This document shows, in pieces, positions 28,345-40,100 of a DNA stretch of 64,000 nt. Position 1 is the first letter of the stretch. Each line of letters starts with the position of its first letter. This DNA comes from Adineta vaga. Lineage: Eukaryota; Rotifera. The notes below the pieces were generated by a model that searched no databases, was not told where the DNA came from, and saw nothing but the letters and a program-made list of their open reading frames with translations. A program made the position numbers and the translations under genes. The stretch is taken from contig CP075495.1 of NCBI GenBank assembly GCA_021613535.1, positions 9,114,001-9,178,000 on the forward strand, given 5' to 3'.

Positions 28345-29304
28345 TTAAAATCGTGGATTTTGGCTTGCATTATCTTGAAATCGAACTGGTGTATTCCCAT
28401 AAGGATACCATGATGATTGTGTGTTTATTTGTGTATGTCTGGCTTCATATTGTTGAAATGGATTTCTAGAATTAAATAGTTGATGTGCATATATTCAAAT
28501 TCAATTAACATACGTCACTGGTTCAATACGGCCAGGTATTCCTGCTGAAAGATGATGTGGTTCTCGATCTGTCTGATACTAAACGAAAAAATAACGTTGA
28601 AATAATTTTTATTCTGTAACCAAAATGAATAACATACAACGTAACGTTCGGGACGATGGGTTACACTGGAATCATAATGAACAAGATTATTTTTAAAGCA
28701 TAAACCATTAACATCGTCTGGTGAAGCATATGCAATTTTAAAACGACCAGGATAGTCATCAAAACATTTCGACCAATCACCATTTGCTCGTCTAATGAAA
28801 AAAAGAAAACAATAAGAAAATTCGATTATTTTCTTTCATCTATTTCTAATTTTACGATCTTTGATTGGCAGTAGTATGTGGACGATTATCCTAAAAATAT
28901 AAATATATATATATATATTTAGTAAAATGTTGAATAAATAATATACAAATGAATATCCACCGGATTGTTGGAAAGGTTCTTTATATTTCGCATAATCTTT
29001 TGGGGGAGCTTTAAACCATTCTGGTCCAAGATATGAATATGATGCACAATGATAATCTCGAGTTCTTTCAGCGTAATTATCCGATGATTTTTTCCAATAA
29101 CTTTGAAATACTGGATTGAATGTTCGTGTTGTTAGATCTGGACTAGCTTTTGGATAAATTGGATGACTAAAAATACATGAAATACTTAATGAACTATATA
29201 TGACAATGTTCTTTTACGAACCGTCCCAAATAGGATGGTGTATGTGGAATAGGTAGAATATGATTGAGATGAGTTGCTGAATCCGTTGTACCAAATTGTG
29301 TCAT
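28345..29304 (-). CDS. Unknown 225-residue Tyr/Pro-rich protein, possibly axonemal
   Basis: Six exons in phase: 29304-29222, 29166-28947, 28890-28856, 28791-28638, 28578-28514 and 28465-28345. Every junction has GT-AG and short introns. The protein has no signal peptide, membrane span or repeat. It is rich in Tyr, Pro, His, Asn and Arg, with blocks such as TRTFNPVFQSYWKK, YSYLGPEWFKAPPKDY, SVTHRPERYV and SSWYPYGNTPVRF. Aromatic-proline blocks of this kind, without a folded domain, are common among ciliary and sperm microtubule inner proteins. That is a style-based inference only; no specific family was recognised. The gene is compact and clearly coding. Confidence 0.7.
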
Positions 29305-29950
29305 GATTGAGAACAAAAATCGCTTTTTATTTTTGATAAAAATATTATTTAGAAATGAAAAAAGAAACGCTTAGTGTGCATTGTTGTTATTGACGTTGCT
29401 AAGTTCGACAATTTTCTTTTCTTGCATTTTTTTCAAAAGCAAACATACCAATGCTTTTTCATCGTTACGTCTTTGTCAAATAGAATTTTTGTGGCAATCA
29501 ACGCTTGCTTTTTAAAATAATAATATTTGCTCTGTTATTGAACAATCTTCAAACAGTTTCTGAGCGCATTGTCGATCATGCAATATGCGTTTTTATTTTG
29601 AAATCGGTTTTTTGAAGACAAAGAAAATGAAAATTGAATGTTTTACATTGAACAGAAATCACATTACACCGATGATGTTTTGATGTTTTTATAAGATTAA
29701 AACAGACAACACAATCTTTTATCATCTAGACGCACAAAATTGAACATTACTTTGCGTATGATCCGAAGAATGCAGAAAGACTATCTAATGAAACGATGTT
29801 GAAGACGAAAGAAAAGAATAAAAAATAGGATGTGTACTTTTCTTTACATATTACAGATAAGTTGAAGAAGAGAAGAAGAAAAAAAATGAGAAATAGAGAT
29901 GAAAAGAACGTCGTTGCTTTTAATAAATAGATCGTTGCTTATTGATATAT
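29305..29950. other. Short intergenic region between PAN3 and the 28.3-29.3 kb gene
   Basis: AT-rich. It holds the 3' UTR of PAN3 and the probable promoter of the downstream same-strand gene. Nothing else recognised. Confidence 0.5.
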
Positions 29951-32900
29951 TTACGATGATCCTGTCGCTCCATAGTTTATCAATTCCGTAAAGGCACGTT
30001 CGAATGCTTGATGTAATTCGGAATAACTAACGATAATAACATTTTGTTCATCTCGTGATGTTAAACAGATTTTATCATGTGAACCAGCATCAAACTATGT
30101 TTAGAAAAACAAATTTTATTTGAAAATAAATGATTTCTTAAGTTTACTTTGTCTAGACATTGAACAATATGAGCAATATCAAATGTCGGTTCTCCTTCGA
30201 AGCCGACTGAATGAAATACGAAATCACGAAATAATTTTAGAATATAACGATCACCTGTTTCAGACCAAGCTTGATTCATTGAATGTCTATACAGAGAGAA
30301 AAAGAAACAAGTTTTCTCTAAAATATAGAATTCTCTATTAAATTATGACGCTAGGGTTCTTCTCAGTTTCACTAATAATTAAGAAAATTTGCTTACTCTG
30401 GTCGTTCGAGTAGTGTATCGAGTTTACAAATTAAACGAAATAGACGACCACATTCAAGTTCCTAGAATTCAAATGAATTTTTCTTCATCCACGAACTGTT
30501 CATTCTCCTTACTTTAGCCATGTCATTTTCGAGATTATCACCGCGAACATGTAAATTATCAATCTGTGCATAAAATCGTGCACCAATCATTGGCATACAT
30601 TCATTGATATTTTTAGGTTTCAAAGTGTTCGATGGTAATAAGAAATGTCTATGAAAAGAATAAAATAAATCGAAACTTTTCATTATTGATTTTATTTTTC
30701 ATACAGTATAAGATTTTTTAGATCCTGAGAATAATTTCGTTGAACTATTTCTAAAGATGTTTGAAGGTGTTCTTTTTGTGCACCTACAATAGAATTGCAA
30801 GCTAACATTAATATTAAACGACCAAAGTCCTGTAAATCATTTTGCTAGGAAAAAAAGAAGAAAATTCTTCAATGAATTGAAATATTAAAAGTAAGCGAGT
30901 GATAGACATACCATATGTTGATGAACAGTTCCATTTATAATTCCATCGAGAATATCAGCAATACCAACACCACTGAGCCATATTCTAAAAACAAAGTAAA
31001 AAGAAATGCGACATAAAGTTTGAAATATCTCAAGACCAGGGGAAATATTATTCAACTTTGGAACTGAATTATCTACGCGACACATACCTTTAGATGTAAA
31101 GTATCGCTAACACTTCTATAATAATAATTTAAATTAATCACAAAAGACTTCACTAGATTTAAGTCATTCGACAGTATTCTATCGAATATACATTTCTTTG
31201 TAGATTAATTCATACCTCGATTTTCCGCGTCCTATTTTCATTTCACCATCCACAAGTATTCTTGATGATTGGAGACATCGACTCGCTAATGATAATCCAT
31301 GTAATGTTCGAATCAATGAAGATATTTGTACAACATATTCCCAAATAAGTGCTTCAGCTAATAAACCTGTTTGACTGGTTCCTAAAGCCGAACCAATTTA
31401 TAATATTATCGAAAATCAAACTGCTTTGTCTATACCTTTGCCAGCACTAAACGGTCGATCTTCACCTGATATATTATATGGATTTGCCCAACCTTTCAAT
31501 AAACTACTATTCATATGGAAATGACGTTTTTGTAATGTTTCACAACATGGTATATAATCGTAGACAAAGACGATAGCTAGAAATATTCAAAAACAAATTT
31601 ATTATCATGAATAAAATAAAATCAATACAAGGTTGTTCGTCATCAAAATCTTTTGTTAGAAAAACTTCACGTAATTGTACAATATTTGTATGTATGATTT
31701 TTTTCCATGCTTCCACTACTTCATAAAGACGTGTAGTTGGTAATTTACATCCTATATGGAAACATATAACAACAATATCAAATCATATTTGATTTTTCTC
31801 TTTGATCTCATACCCATCATTCTTTTCAAGTAACACACAGCATTTGTTCGTATATGTGTTGCTTTGTAACTCATTGTTTGATAATGAAATGTACGCGATT
31901 TATGTGGAACATTTGTTTGATTACTATCAAGTGGTACTAAATTGTAATATTCACCAACTCGTTCAGGCATAGCTAAAATAATAGTTTTTTTTAACAATTC
32001 CGTTGTTTAATATCATCTCACCTCCTGCTACATTTAGATTTGCACATCCAGTTAACATCTGATTACGTTTGAGCAAATCATTTCTAAACATACAAAGCTG
32101 AATTGTTTTTTCTTCAATCAAGAAAATCACCTTAATTCATCGCTCATGAAATATCCAGAATCAGATCGTGTCTGTCGAATAGATGGCATATCAGATGATA
32201 TTGTCCGTTCTTTGTCATCATGATTTATACCAGCAGTCAACAGATCATCATCCGTCAGTTGTTGCATCTGTATATTTACATATAAAGAAAGTTTGTTTAT
32301 ATACACATGAGGAAAAAGAAACAATATGCAAAGAAGAAGACTACACAATTAAAATAAATAATATAAAATTACACTGAACGATGCTGCTTGTGAATAAGGA
32401 TAAAAATCAAGATTATTTTCCGGTGATATACGAGCAGTGTTGTCTGAAGCAGCAGCATCGACTAAATGAAAAAGTAATACAAATCAGAATCATGCAGAAA
32501 ATAATCAATACAAGATGAACATGCGAAAAGCATTCTCGTTTTTTTTTTCTCTGTTATTCATTCATACTTGTCATTTGTAAATTTTTGCGTACTGAAAGAT
32601 GCATAAGCAAGGCAGTACATATTTACGTAGTTATATATGAATGTATTAATTTTACCTTGATTGGAAACAGGACCAAAACTACTAAATGGTCCGCCGACAC
32701 CAAGATAAGCCAAACGAGAACCACCCATCATATTGTTGACCTAAAATAAGATAATTTCAACACTTCATTAGAATATTTTAAGACTATATATAAATCAATT
32801 CACTCTACTCTTAGATATGATCTTTCGTTAAGATGTTAGAAGAAAATGCTCACATGTGGAAATTTGTTTTGTACTGAATGTGTATGTAAATCAGATAAAT

Positions 32901-33134
32901 AGGTATTGGTATTATTTAATGTACCATCTCGTGTCATTAGCGATGGCTGAGAATAACTCGGATTGTTGTAATATAGTGGTGGATTTCGTGGTGGTGTCAT
33001 AAATGTTCTTCCCTAAAACAAAATTGAATCATGACGAAAAATTCCAATACATTAATTTTTTGAATTTTTCTCTTTACTTGTTGAAATTGTGAAACTCCAT
33101 ACATATCTCCATCTAATGGACCGTTTGAGATCAT
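29951..33134 (-). CDS. PAN3: PAN3, pseudokinase subunit of the PAN2-PAN3 deadenylase
   Basis: Sixteen exons in phase: 33134-33078, 33012-32854, 32740-32656, 32461-32373, 32267-32131, 32083-32022, 31972-31814, 31751-31629, 31576-31436, 31381-31216, 30984-30912, 30844-30705, 30648-30513, 30461-30397, 30286-30148 and 30094-29951. Total 624 residues. The N-terminal 170 residues are disordered (Asn/Ser/Pro-rich). The pseudokinase (about 195-460) shows SYKATHIRTNAVCYLKR, EAWKKIIHTNIVQLREVF, VFVYDYIPCCETL, LIWEYVVQISSLIRTLH and FGRLILMLACNS. There is no DFG motif. The C-terminal coiled coil and knob carry MPMIGARFYAQID, GRLFRLICKLDTL and WSETGDRYILKLFRD. PAN3 dimerises and tethers PAN2 to poly(A) and PABP in the cytoplasm. 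No N-terminal CCCH zinc finger, present in human PAN3, is visible. A further 5' exon cannot be excluded. Confidence 0.95.
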
Positions 33135-33811
33135 ATTTTACTAGATTACCAAATAGAAGAAGAATATTCTACTTTCTTTTACATCAATTCTAGACTTACA
33201 TATCTAGAAATGAAACCTATCGTTTGTACATTCGTCACCGGCGATAAAGAAAAAGTATGTACTGATCTATTTTATTTCTCTCTTTTAAGGTCGTCGAACG
33301 ATCATATCTAAAGTATTGAGAAAGAATCAGATATTTCAATTCTACATTTAAGATTTATTTTATTTCCCTGTTTGTTAAATGATTTAAATGCACGCGTAAA
33401 TAGATGAAAAAAAAAGGAAACTTCACTCATTGAACTATCGTATAAGAGAAGAAAATGAATTATTTTTTCTTTGCTACATATTCATTCTCTACTACAGACA
33501 AACGAAGAATAAGATTCGAATAACAAACACACACTAAGAGACAATGAAAAAGAAAAAGAAAAACAGAAAGAAAGAACACCGTGAACTGATATATCTGAAG
33601 CATGCTGTTAGATGACGTATTACAGAACAAGAGAAATAGACCAGATAAACCCATAAGATCATATAAATTATAATATAATATGAATAGTGACATAGATGAA
33701 TAGAAAGGAAAATCAAACAACTGTTTGATACACAACACAACATTGATTATTGAATATTTTGTTTTGTTTTGTTCATTGTGGTTATTGATAAATATGTAAC
33801 AATGACAATAT

Positions 33812-35777
33812 TTACCAAAGTGGACCATTGGATCGACCACCAGGCGGATGAAATACACGAACACTTGTATGCGTATTCTTTGAAAAATAAAAATAAAAAA
33901 GATTATTTGTTTTTCAAAAGTAATTAACTGACTCAATGATCTACAATGAGATTGGAAACTGTTCTCAGGACACAAAGTTATCTACATAATTCTTTCAGAC
34001 GGGTAAACGGTGTAGAAATCATCATCGAACAGTCAAACATATGAATTAAAAAAGACATTAAAGAAATTTATTGTTTATTTATTGATCTGAAGAAAACACC
34101 TGGTGCTTGTCTATAGAAGCAAAAAGAAATGGTAATTTCTATTCAACTTACTTTTCCATTGCTATGTCCATTAGTACCATTAGCGTGCCCATTTGTTGGC
34201 TTATCAACTGATGCCTGTGTATTCCCATTTTCTATCGTTTCTACAGACTCTTGAATATGTCCATTATTAGTTGAATTTTTATCTGATTCTTCTTTATGAC
34301 CATTTTCTTCTTCGTCTGCCTGTTTTAATGTTTTCACTGTATCATCTGACTCTTTTTCATTATCTTGAATCTCCAATTGTTCAAGTTTGGAATTCAAACC
34401 ATCTTTAGTTGAATAAGATTCACCATTAATTGGATTGTAACCCACTATAAAGAAAAATAAGCATCAATAATTGAGATCAAATATCAAATCATATAGAAAG
34501 CACATTCCAAAGCAAAAGAAAATTATATATTGAAGCATTAGATAATTAAATTTTTTTTGGACAAAGTTCAGAATCGAATTACACGGATAAAATTTTCTAA
34601 CTGAAATGGTCATTAATATAATTAGATTCTCTCGGAAAAAAGAAACAGTAAGCGACAGATGGACAACAATACAACGAAGCAATATGCATTTACACGAATA
34701 TGACTGAAGCTTGATAAATGGTAAACATCTAAATAAAGTCATCATGCATTATATTCTGAGTATGAATTGTTGTTCTTTATTTATACACATCGAATTATTC
34801 ATTATTTAGTAAGTGATACACACTGCTCTATGTGTATAATATAATCACACACAAAAAAAAGTCAAAATAACCTATGTATCGCACTGTTTCTTTTTTTTAC
34901 TATTTTTCAAAACATTAAACATACTATATGGGAGAGAAGGAGAGAGGAAATCTTTTTATATAGAATGGTTTTAGTTGGACATGGAACAAAACACGAAAAA
35001 CTAGTAGACTCACTGCGTGATGCATTTGGATCTAAATAAAATGTATAGAATGAACACAAAATGATATGCAGAATAAAACTCAATGCATATGATTGATTGA
35101 TGTATATATATATGCTACCTTTTAATCTCAATGGTGAATAAATACTTATGGCAATAGATGGTCGATAATTATCATGTTTAGTTGTTTGTGGAAACCTACC
35201 TCGTAAACCTTGACGTGAACCTGGTTGACGTTTTGTTTGATTATCATCATCTGCATTACCGAATATATTTGATTTAAATTTTTCTGAAACAGCACGTGCT
35301 GGAACAGCTTGAGCAGGTTCATTAGCACCGAAAATATTTGATCGTTGACGGTCAGGTTTAGTTGACGGTTGTTGAGGTGGTGCTTCATCGAATATCGTCG
35401 ATTTATTTTTGTTTGAATAGACATTCGATTTTTGAACTGTTGGTTCACGTTCGTTTCCGAAAATATTATTGGTCATATTGTGTGTTTGTCTAAAATATTT
35501 AATATAAGAAAAACGAACAAATTCAATAATGTGTTCATTTACTTCACAGGTACAGAATCCGTATTATCTCTTTTACAACCAAATATATCTGATTCCATGT
35601 GATTTTTCTTTGCTAACACAGGTGGTTCGGGTTCAGGAACACCGAATATGTTTGTACTACGGCCACCTGGTGGTGCAAAAACACTAGAAAAGCAAATTTA
35701 TTCATAGAGATAATATGAAATAAGAGAAAAAGATTTCTTTACCGAATTGATGGATTATCTTTGGAAAAATTCGACAT
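33812..35777 (-). CDS. JPT1: Jupiter microtubule-associated homolog (JPT/HN1 family)
   Basis: Exons 35777-35743, 35683-35543, 35489-35200 (or to 35119), 34444-34152 and 33877-33812. Product 274 or 301 residues. The family signature RVFAPPGGRSTNIFG occurs near the N-terminus, and a second copy, RVFHPPGGRSNGPLW, ends the protein. Between them NIFG/DIFG/TIFD-type repeats recur about five times, then NPINGE, then an acidic, Asn/Gly/His-rich linker. JPT/Jupiter proteins are small disordered proteins that bind microtubules and modulate their dynamics. Two in-phase donors for exon 3 (35199 and 35118) differ by 81 nt and give isoforms differing by 27 residues. The following intron is long (about 675-755 nt). 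Orthology to JPT1 versus JPT2 cannot be decided. Confidence 0.85.
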
Positions 35778-37193
35778 TTTCAAGAAAGATATCTGAATAA
35801 ATGATCTAAAAGAAAGGCTTTTTATTTGTTTAATTCTCTCGAGATATTTTTTAATTATTTGTTTTTATCGCATAGCTAATCAAGATAGAAAACGATATAT
35901 ATTTCATTAATAATTATTGAAAAGTTCAAAAGAAGATAACGAACTGATCATTGACTATATCATAAGAAGAAAAGGAAGAAGAAGAAGAAAATAACAACAC
36001 ATGAATAAAATTATTTTCTAGCCATAGGAGAGTTGATTGAACCTTCTTAATTAGTATATCTAACTATCATTTGACTAGTATGAAGAAAACAAGAGAATGA
36101 TTATTAACGGGAAATAAATCTTTTCAAATGATTTTTTGTTTTCTCAATATAATAAACTTTCATTTCTAAAACAATTGAGACAGGATTAGTACGAGAAATA
36201 GATGTCGCACTCTAATAGGATGAATTGAACGTTTGGTCATTAAGAATACGTGCAACAGATGTTCAGTACAACACATCGGTCAATAGAACGTCTCAATAGG
36301 GACAGTAGGTCATGTCGAATGAATGAATGAATGAATGAATAAATGAGAAAAAATTTCTCTCATTCTGTCTGAGCCGATATAGACAATTGATGGTTAACCT
36401 GCATCTACGTGAAAAACATTTATTTATTGACCAACTCTCTTTGATTGCCCAGTCTATAATTGACCTTTTCCAATAGTATGGTAATGTTTTACAATGGTTT
36501 ATAATAAGAAACAGTCAAATTACCGTACAATACTTTGATCCATCGTGATTGTTCAAGACGCGAGAATATTTGTAATGGTTCATTATTCAGATAGAAAGAA
36601 AAGTCTACAATTAAATGGGTGTGAAAGTATTTTTCTGTGAAGTGAATATAATTTTATTAGTACAAAGGTCATCATTCTGTTTAATTAGGAAGAAAATTGA
36701 CAAAAATTTTCTTCAATCTTCGCATTTATACTTCATGTCGACAAGTATAGTGTTGAATATCTTCAAACAGAAAAAGAAAGAGGTAATAAAGATTTCCTAC
36801 TCGGGTCATTGGATCGTTAATAGACAAAAGTGAATTGAACTCTCTTATTTCAATGAATATACATGTGATAAGAGAGAAAGAAAGTGAGGCATATGCCACA
36901 GATATTAAAGACCGCAATTCATATTCGCGGGAGAGAAACATCAAAGATACTATTTCGGTCATCAATTTTAAGTCAGTTAAAGGTTATAACGTAAATATTT
37001 TTATTCTTTAAGAAAAAAATAAAGCTTATCAAAGAGAATATAAGAATCACTCGAGATTGATATTGATACTTTTATACATGAATATATAATAGAGACTGTT
37101 TAAGGTATAACATTAAAATGAGAATAAGAATAAGAATGATTGAAGAAAAATGCACATACGAACAACATTTAGAAATCTTTCAAATTTTATCAA
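35778..37193. other. Intergenic region of about 1.4 kb
   Basis: AT-rich. It contains the presumed JPT promoter and the polycystin-like 3' UTR. A (GAAT)n microsatellite lies at about 36316-36346. No convincing ORF. Confidence 0.5.
36316..36346. repeat. (GAAT)n microsatellite
   Basis: About six GAAT units, the last slightly degenerate. Confidence 0.8.
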
Positions 37194-40100
37194 TTATTTT
37201 TTCGTCTTTTTTTTCGATTTGTCAGTTGACTTTTTGTCTCCCTCTAATGGATTGTAACCACTTGGATTGAACGTAAATGTATCATCACGTTTTGTATCCA
37301 TATAGATCTAATTAACATACAGAATAAATAAAATGTCATCAATGAAACAACGAATTTTGTTTTTGCTTACCTTATTCAAAGCAACTATTAATTCATCCAT
37401 TTTATCAGGAAATGAAGTGACTGGATCATGATAATGAACTCGACTACCATCATATGGATTCAAATGTAAACGATCCATTTCTTGTGTTTTACCCACACCT
37501 AAACACACGGTAACAAAGAATAAAAAAATTCAAATAAAATTCCATATTTTCATTACCTGTCCATTTCTTGACTTGATTAAAAATAAAACCGACAATTTCA
37601 TGTTCATTATTTTGTAATGTAATATTATTACGAACCAATCGAAATGCATCCGAAATAATTGAGATAAACTAAAAATCATAGATATAAAATTTCATTTCCT
37701 TTTGCATAGTATTCCTATTGATACATACCATACTCATACAGATGAAGACGACAAAGATGACGAATAATGTAAAACAGAATGGTCCAAGAAAAATATCCGC
37801 TGCATAAAGATCTGATACATCAAATTTCAATAACATCATTTCAAATAACATCTGTGCTGCTTTAATTGGATCGGAACAAGCCCATATTTTCGAATGAAAT
37901 AATAAGAAGAATAGTGCCAAATAACCCAAATAAAGAATAGAAAACATAACCGTAAATGAAAGTAAATCTTTAAATGCATATGATAATGTTGATGATAACA
38001 TTGATATACGTTGATTAAATCTTAATAAACGAAGAAATTTAACTGTACCAAAGAAACAACAGAAACCCAATAAGAATGTTAATGAATCATTAACATAAGT
38101 TGCCAATTGTAAATTAACATATGCATAACCTTTTGTTGTTCGAAATAGTTCACCGACACGATTAGCTTCACGAATACGCCAAACATAAACACCTAGACCT
38201 GCCCATGAACATGCAATAATACCGATTTCTATATATGACCAAAAATCACGAAAATATGCCATACGACGTGTAAACATTGCACGAATTTCACGTTGCATAT
38301 AATAGATGATAAATATCATATAAACAATTGAACAGAGTAGTTTAAATAAACCAAAACCTAGAAGTAGAATAGAAATGGAAATTCATACTGTTTTTCTGTG
38401 TTTCAAAACTGATATATACCTTGAAAATCATTTAATAATGTTACTGGTTCGATACGCGCTGTTGGATAAATACCGCCAGTTGGTAGAAATTCGGCAAGAA
38501 TAGTAACAAGTATAAATAAATTAACATTTGGATTGTAGAGACTCATTTGTATCATTACTCCTCGTGTTTGCATATCGATCCACGACAATTGTTTCAATGT
38601 TGATATATTTCCTATCATTTCACTCATTTTTCCACGAAATTCATAGACATAACCACCTGCACCATACGTTGCATGTTCACCGACATAAGTATACGTATCC
38701 AAAGAATCACTTTTATTGTACATGAATGCTTTACTGATTGCTGATGAGTAATTACTCATTGAACCGACAGTGGAATTATATATTGATGACCAACCTGGAT
38801 AATATGAACGTTGATCTTCATTGAACATTGAATATCCTGCTTCACAAGATTTGATAATATTTTTGAATGATTTTAGAATTTTACATGAATCTAGAAACGA
38901 TTTAAATGTATGAATTCAAATAAGAGATGAAAAGATATACCAGGCATGACACGCAATTGACGCATTGTCGCCCATCCAAGTATACGATTGGATTTATCTC
39001 CGATAAAACCTAAAGAGAAATATATAAGAATACGTAAAATACAATGCTAGTAATGATTCATTTACCAGCCAAATTAGAAGGTGGATCACTATTATACCAA
39101 TTTCCAGCTCGAATTCGTGGTAAAAAGCCATCGTTTACCCAGTCCCAATATTGATCCAAACGATAAATCTAAGAAACATGAAATTTTTACGTTAATCTTA
39201 ATTATCTGTCAAGTGAGCGAATGATATGCTCTCAATATATTCTGAGATATACAGGTACACTGTATATGCATCAAACGTGCGTCTATCGAACAGAAAACTT
39301 CTCTCTGAGTTATGTTTGTTAATAATATTTACTTTAGTATAATCATTGGTTTTACTATTTAAATCAAGTAAATCTTCTCGTAAATGTTGCATAAGAAAGA
39401 ATGCATTTGGATCTCGGTTCGAATAACTGACCAAATAAAGTATCCACAAAAATGATGAATATGCAATTAATTCTCTAACAATTTCCCACATTCGAATTTC
39501 TTTTAAGCGTTTGTCACGTGCAAATATTAATTCACCGTCTGTCAACGGTATATGTCCTGATTTAGATCGGAATGTTAATAAAGATCCATCATCGAATGCA
39601 TGTAAATATTCTTCATCACCATCAAGAAATAGATCGTCTTCATCAGTATCAATTGTAATATCTTCATCACGTCGAATGATCAATGCAAAAAATATTGCCA
39701 TAAAGACAACCTAATAGAATAGATATTAGTTTGTCATTTCAAACATAGAAATCTTATTTACTTTGACTGGTTGAGTTATGAGTATCGATGAAAAAAATCC
39801 AGTGACCGATGATGTAAGCCATTTACGTGTTTTTTCATCTCCAAATTCAACACCACGTGCCCAGATGAAAAATCCACAAATAAAAACAACAAAAACTGAG
39901 AAGGCATAAGCAATAAAGATAAACCACCATGGTAAAGTTAATGGTTTCTTCTTTTTCTTTAACATAGGTTCACCTCGAGGTACATTTGATGTCATTTGTT
40001 TATTTGGCAATGGTGACATTAACGTTCTTCTCATGTTATCAAGTTCATTTCTCGATAGAACTGGATCTGAATTAATAATGTAACTAAACAGACAAGGAAA

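Noticed and set aside
31002-31085. Possible extra exon in PAN3 between 31216 and 30984
   Set aside because: The flanking exons join in phase at a conserved position; the candidate would interrupt the pseudokinase.
33460-33975. Minus ORF of 171 codons rich in Phe, Leu, Tyr and Cys
   Set aside because: It spans the last JPT exon and its downstream flank in another frame. Its T-rich hydrophobic composition is an AT-bias artefact.
34907-35118. Extension of the JPT exon 3 reading frame beyond the second donor
   Set aside because: It loses the Gln/Asn/Pro coding style and becomes hydrophobic. Strong donors precede it, and the next exon joins in phase.
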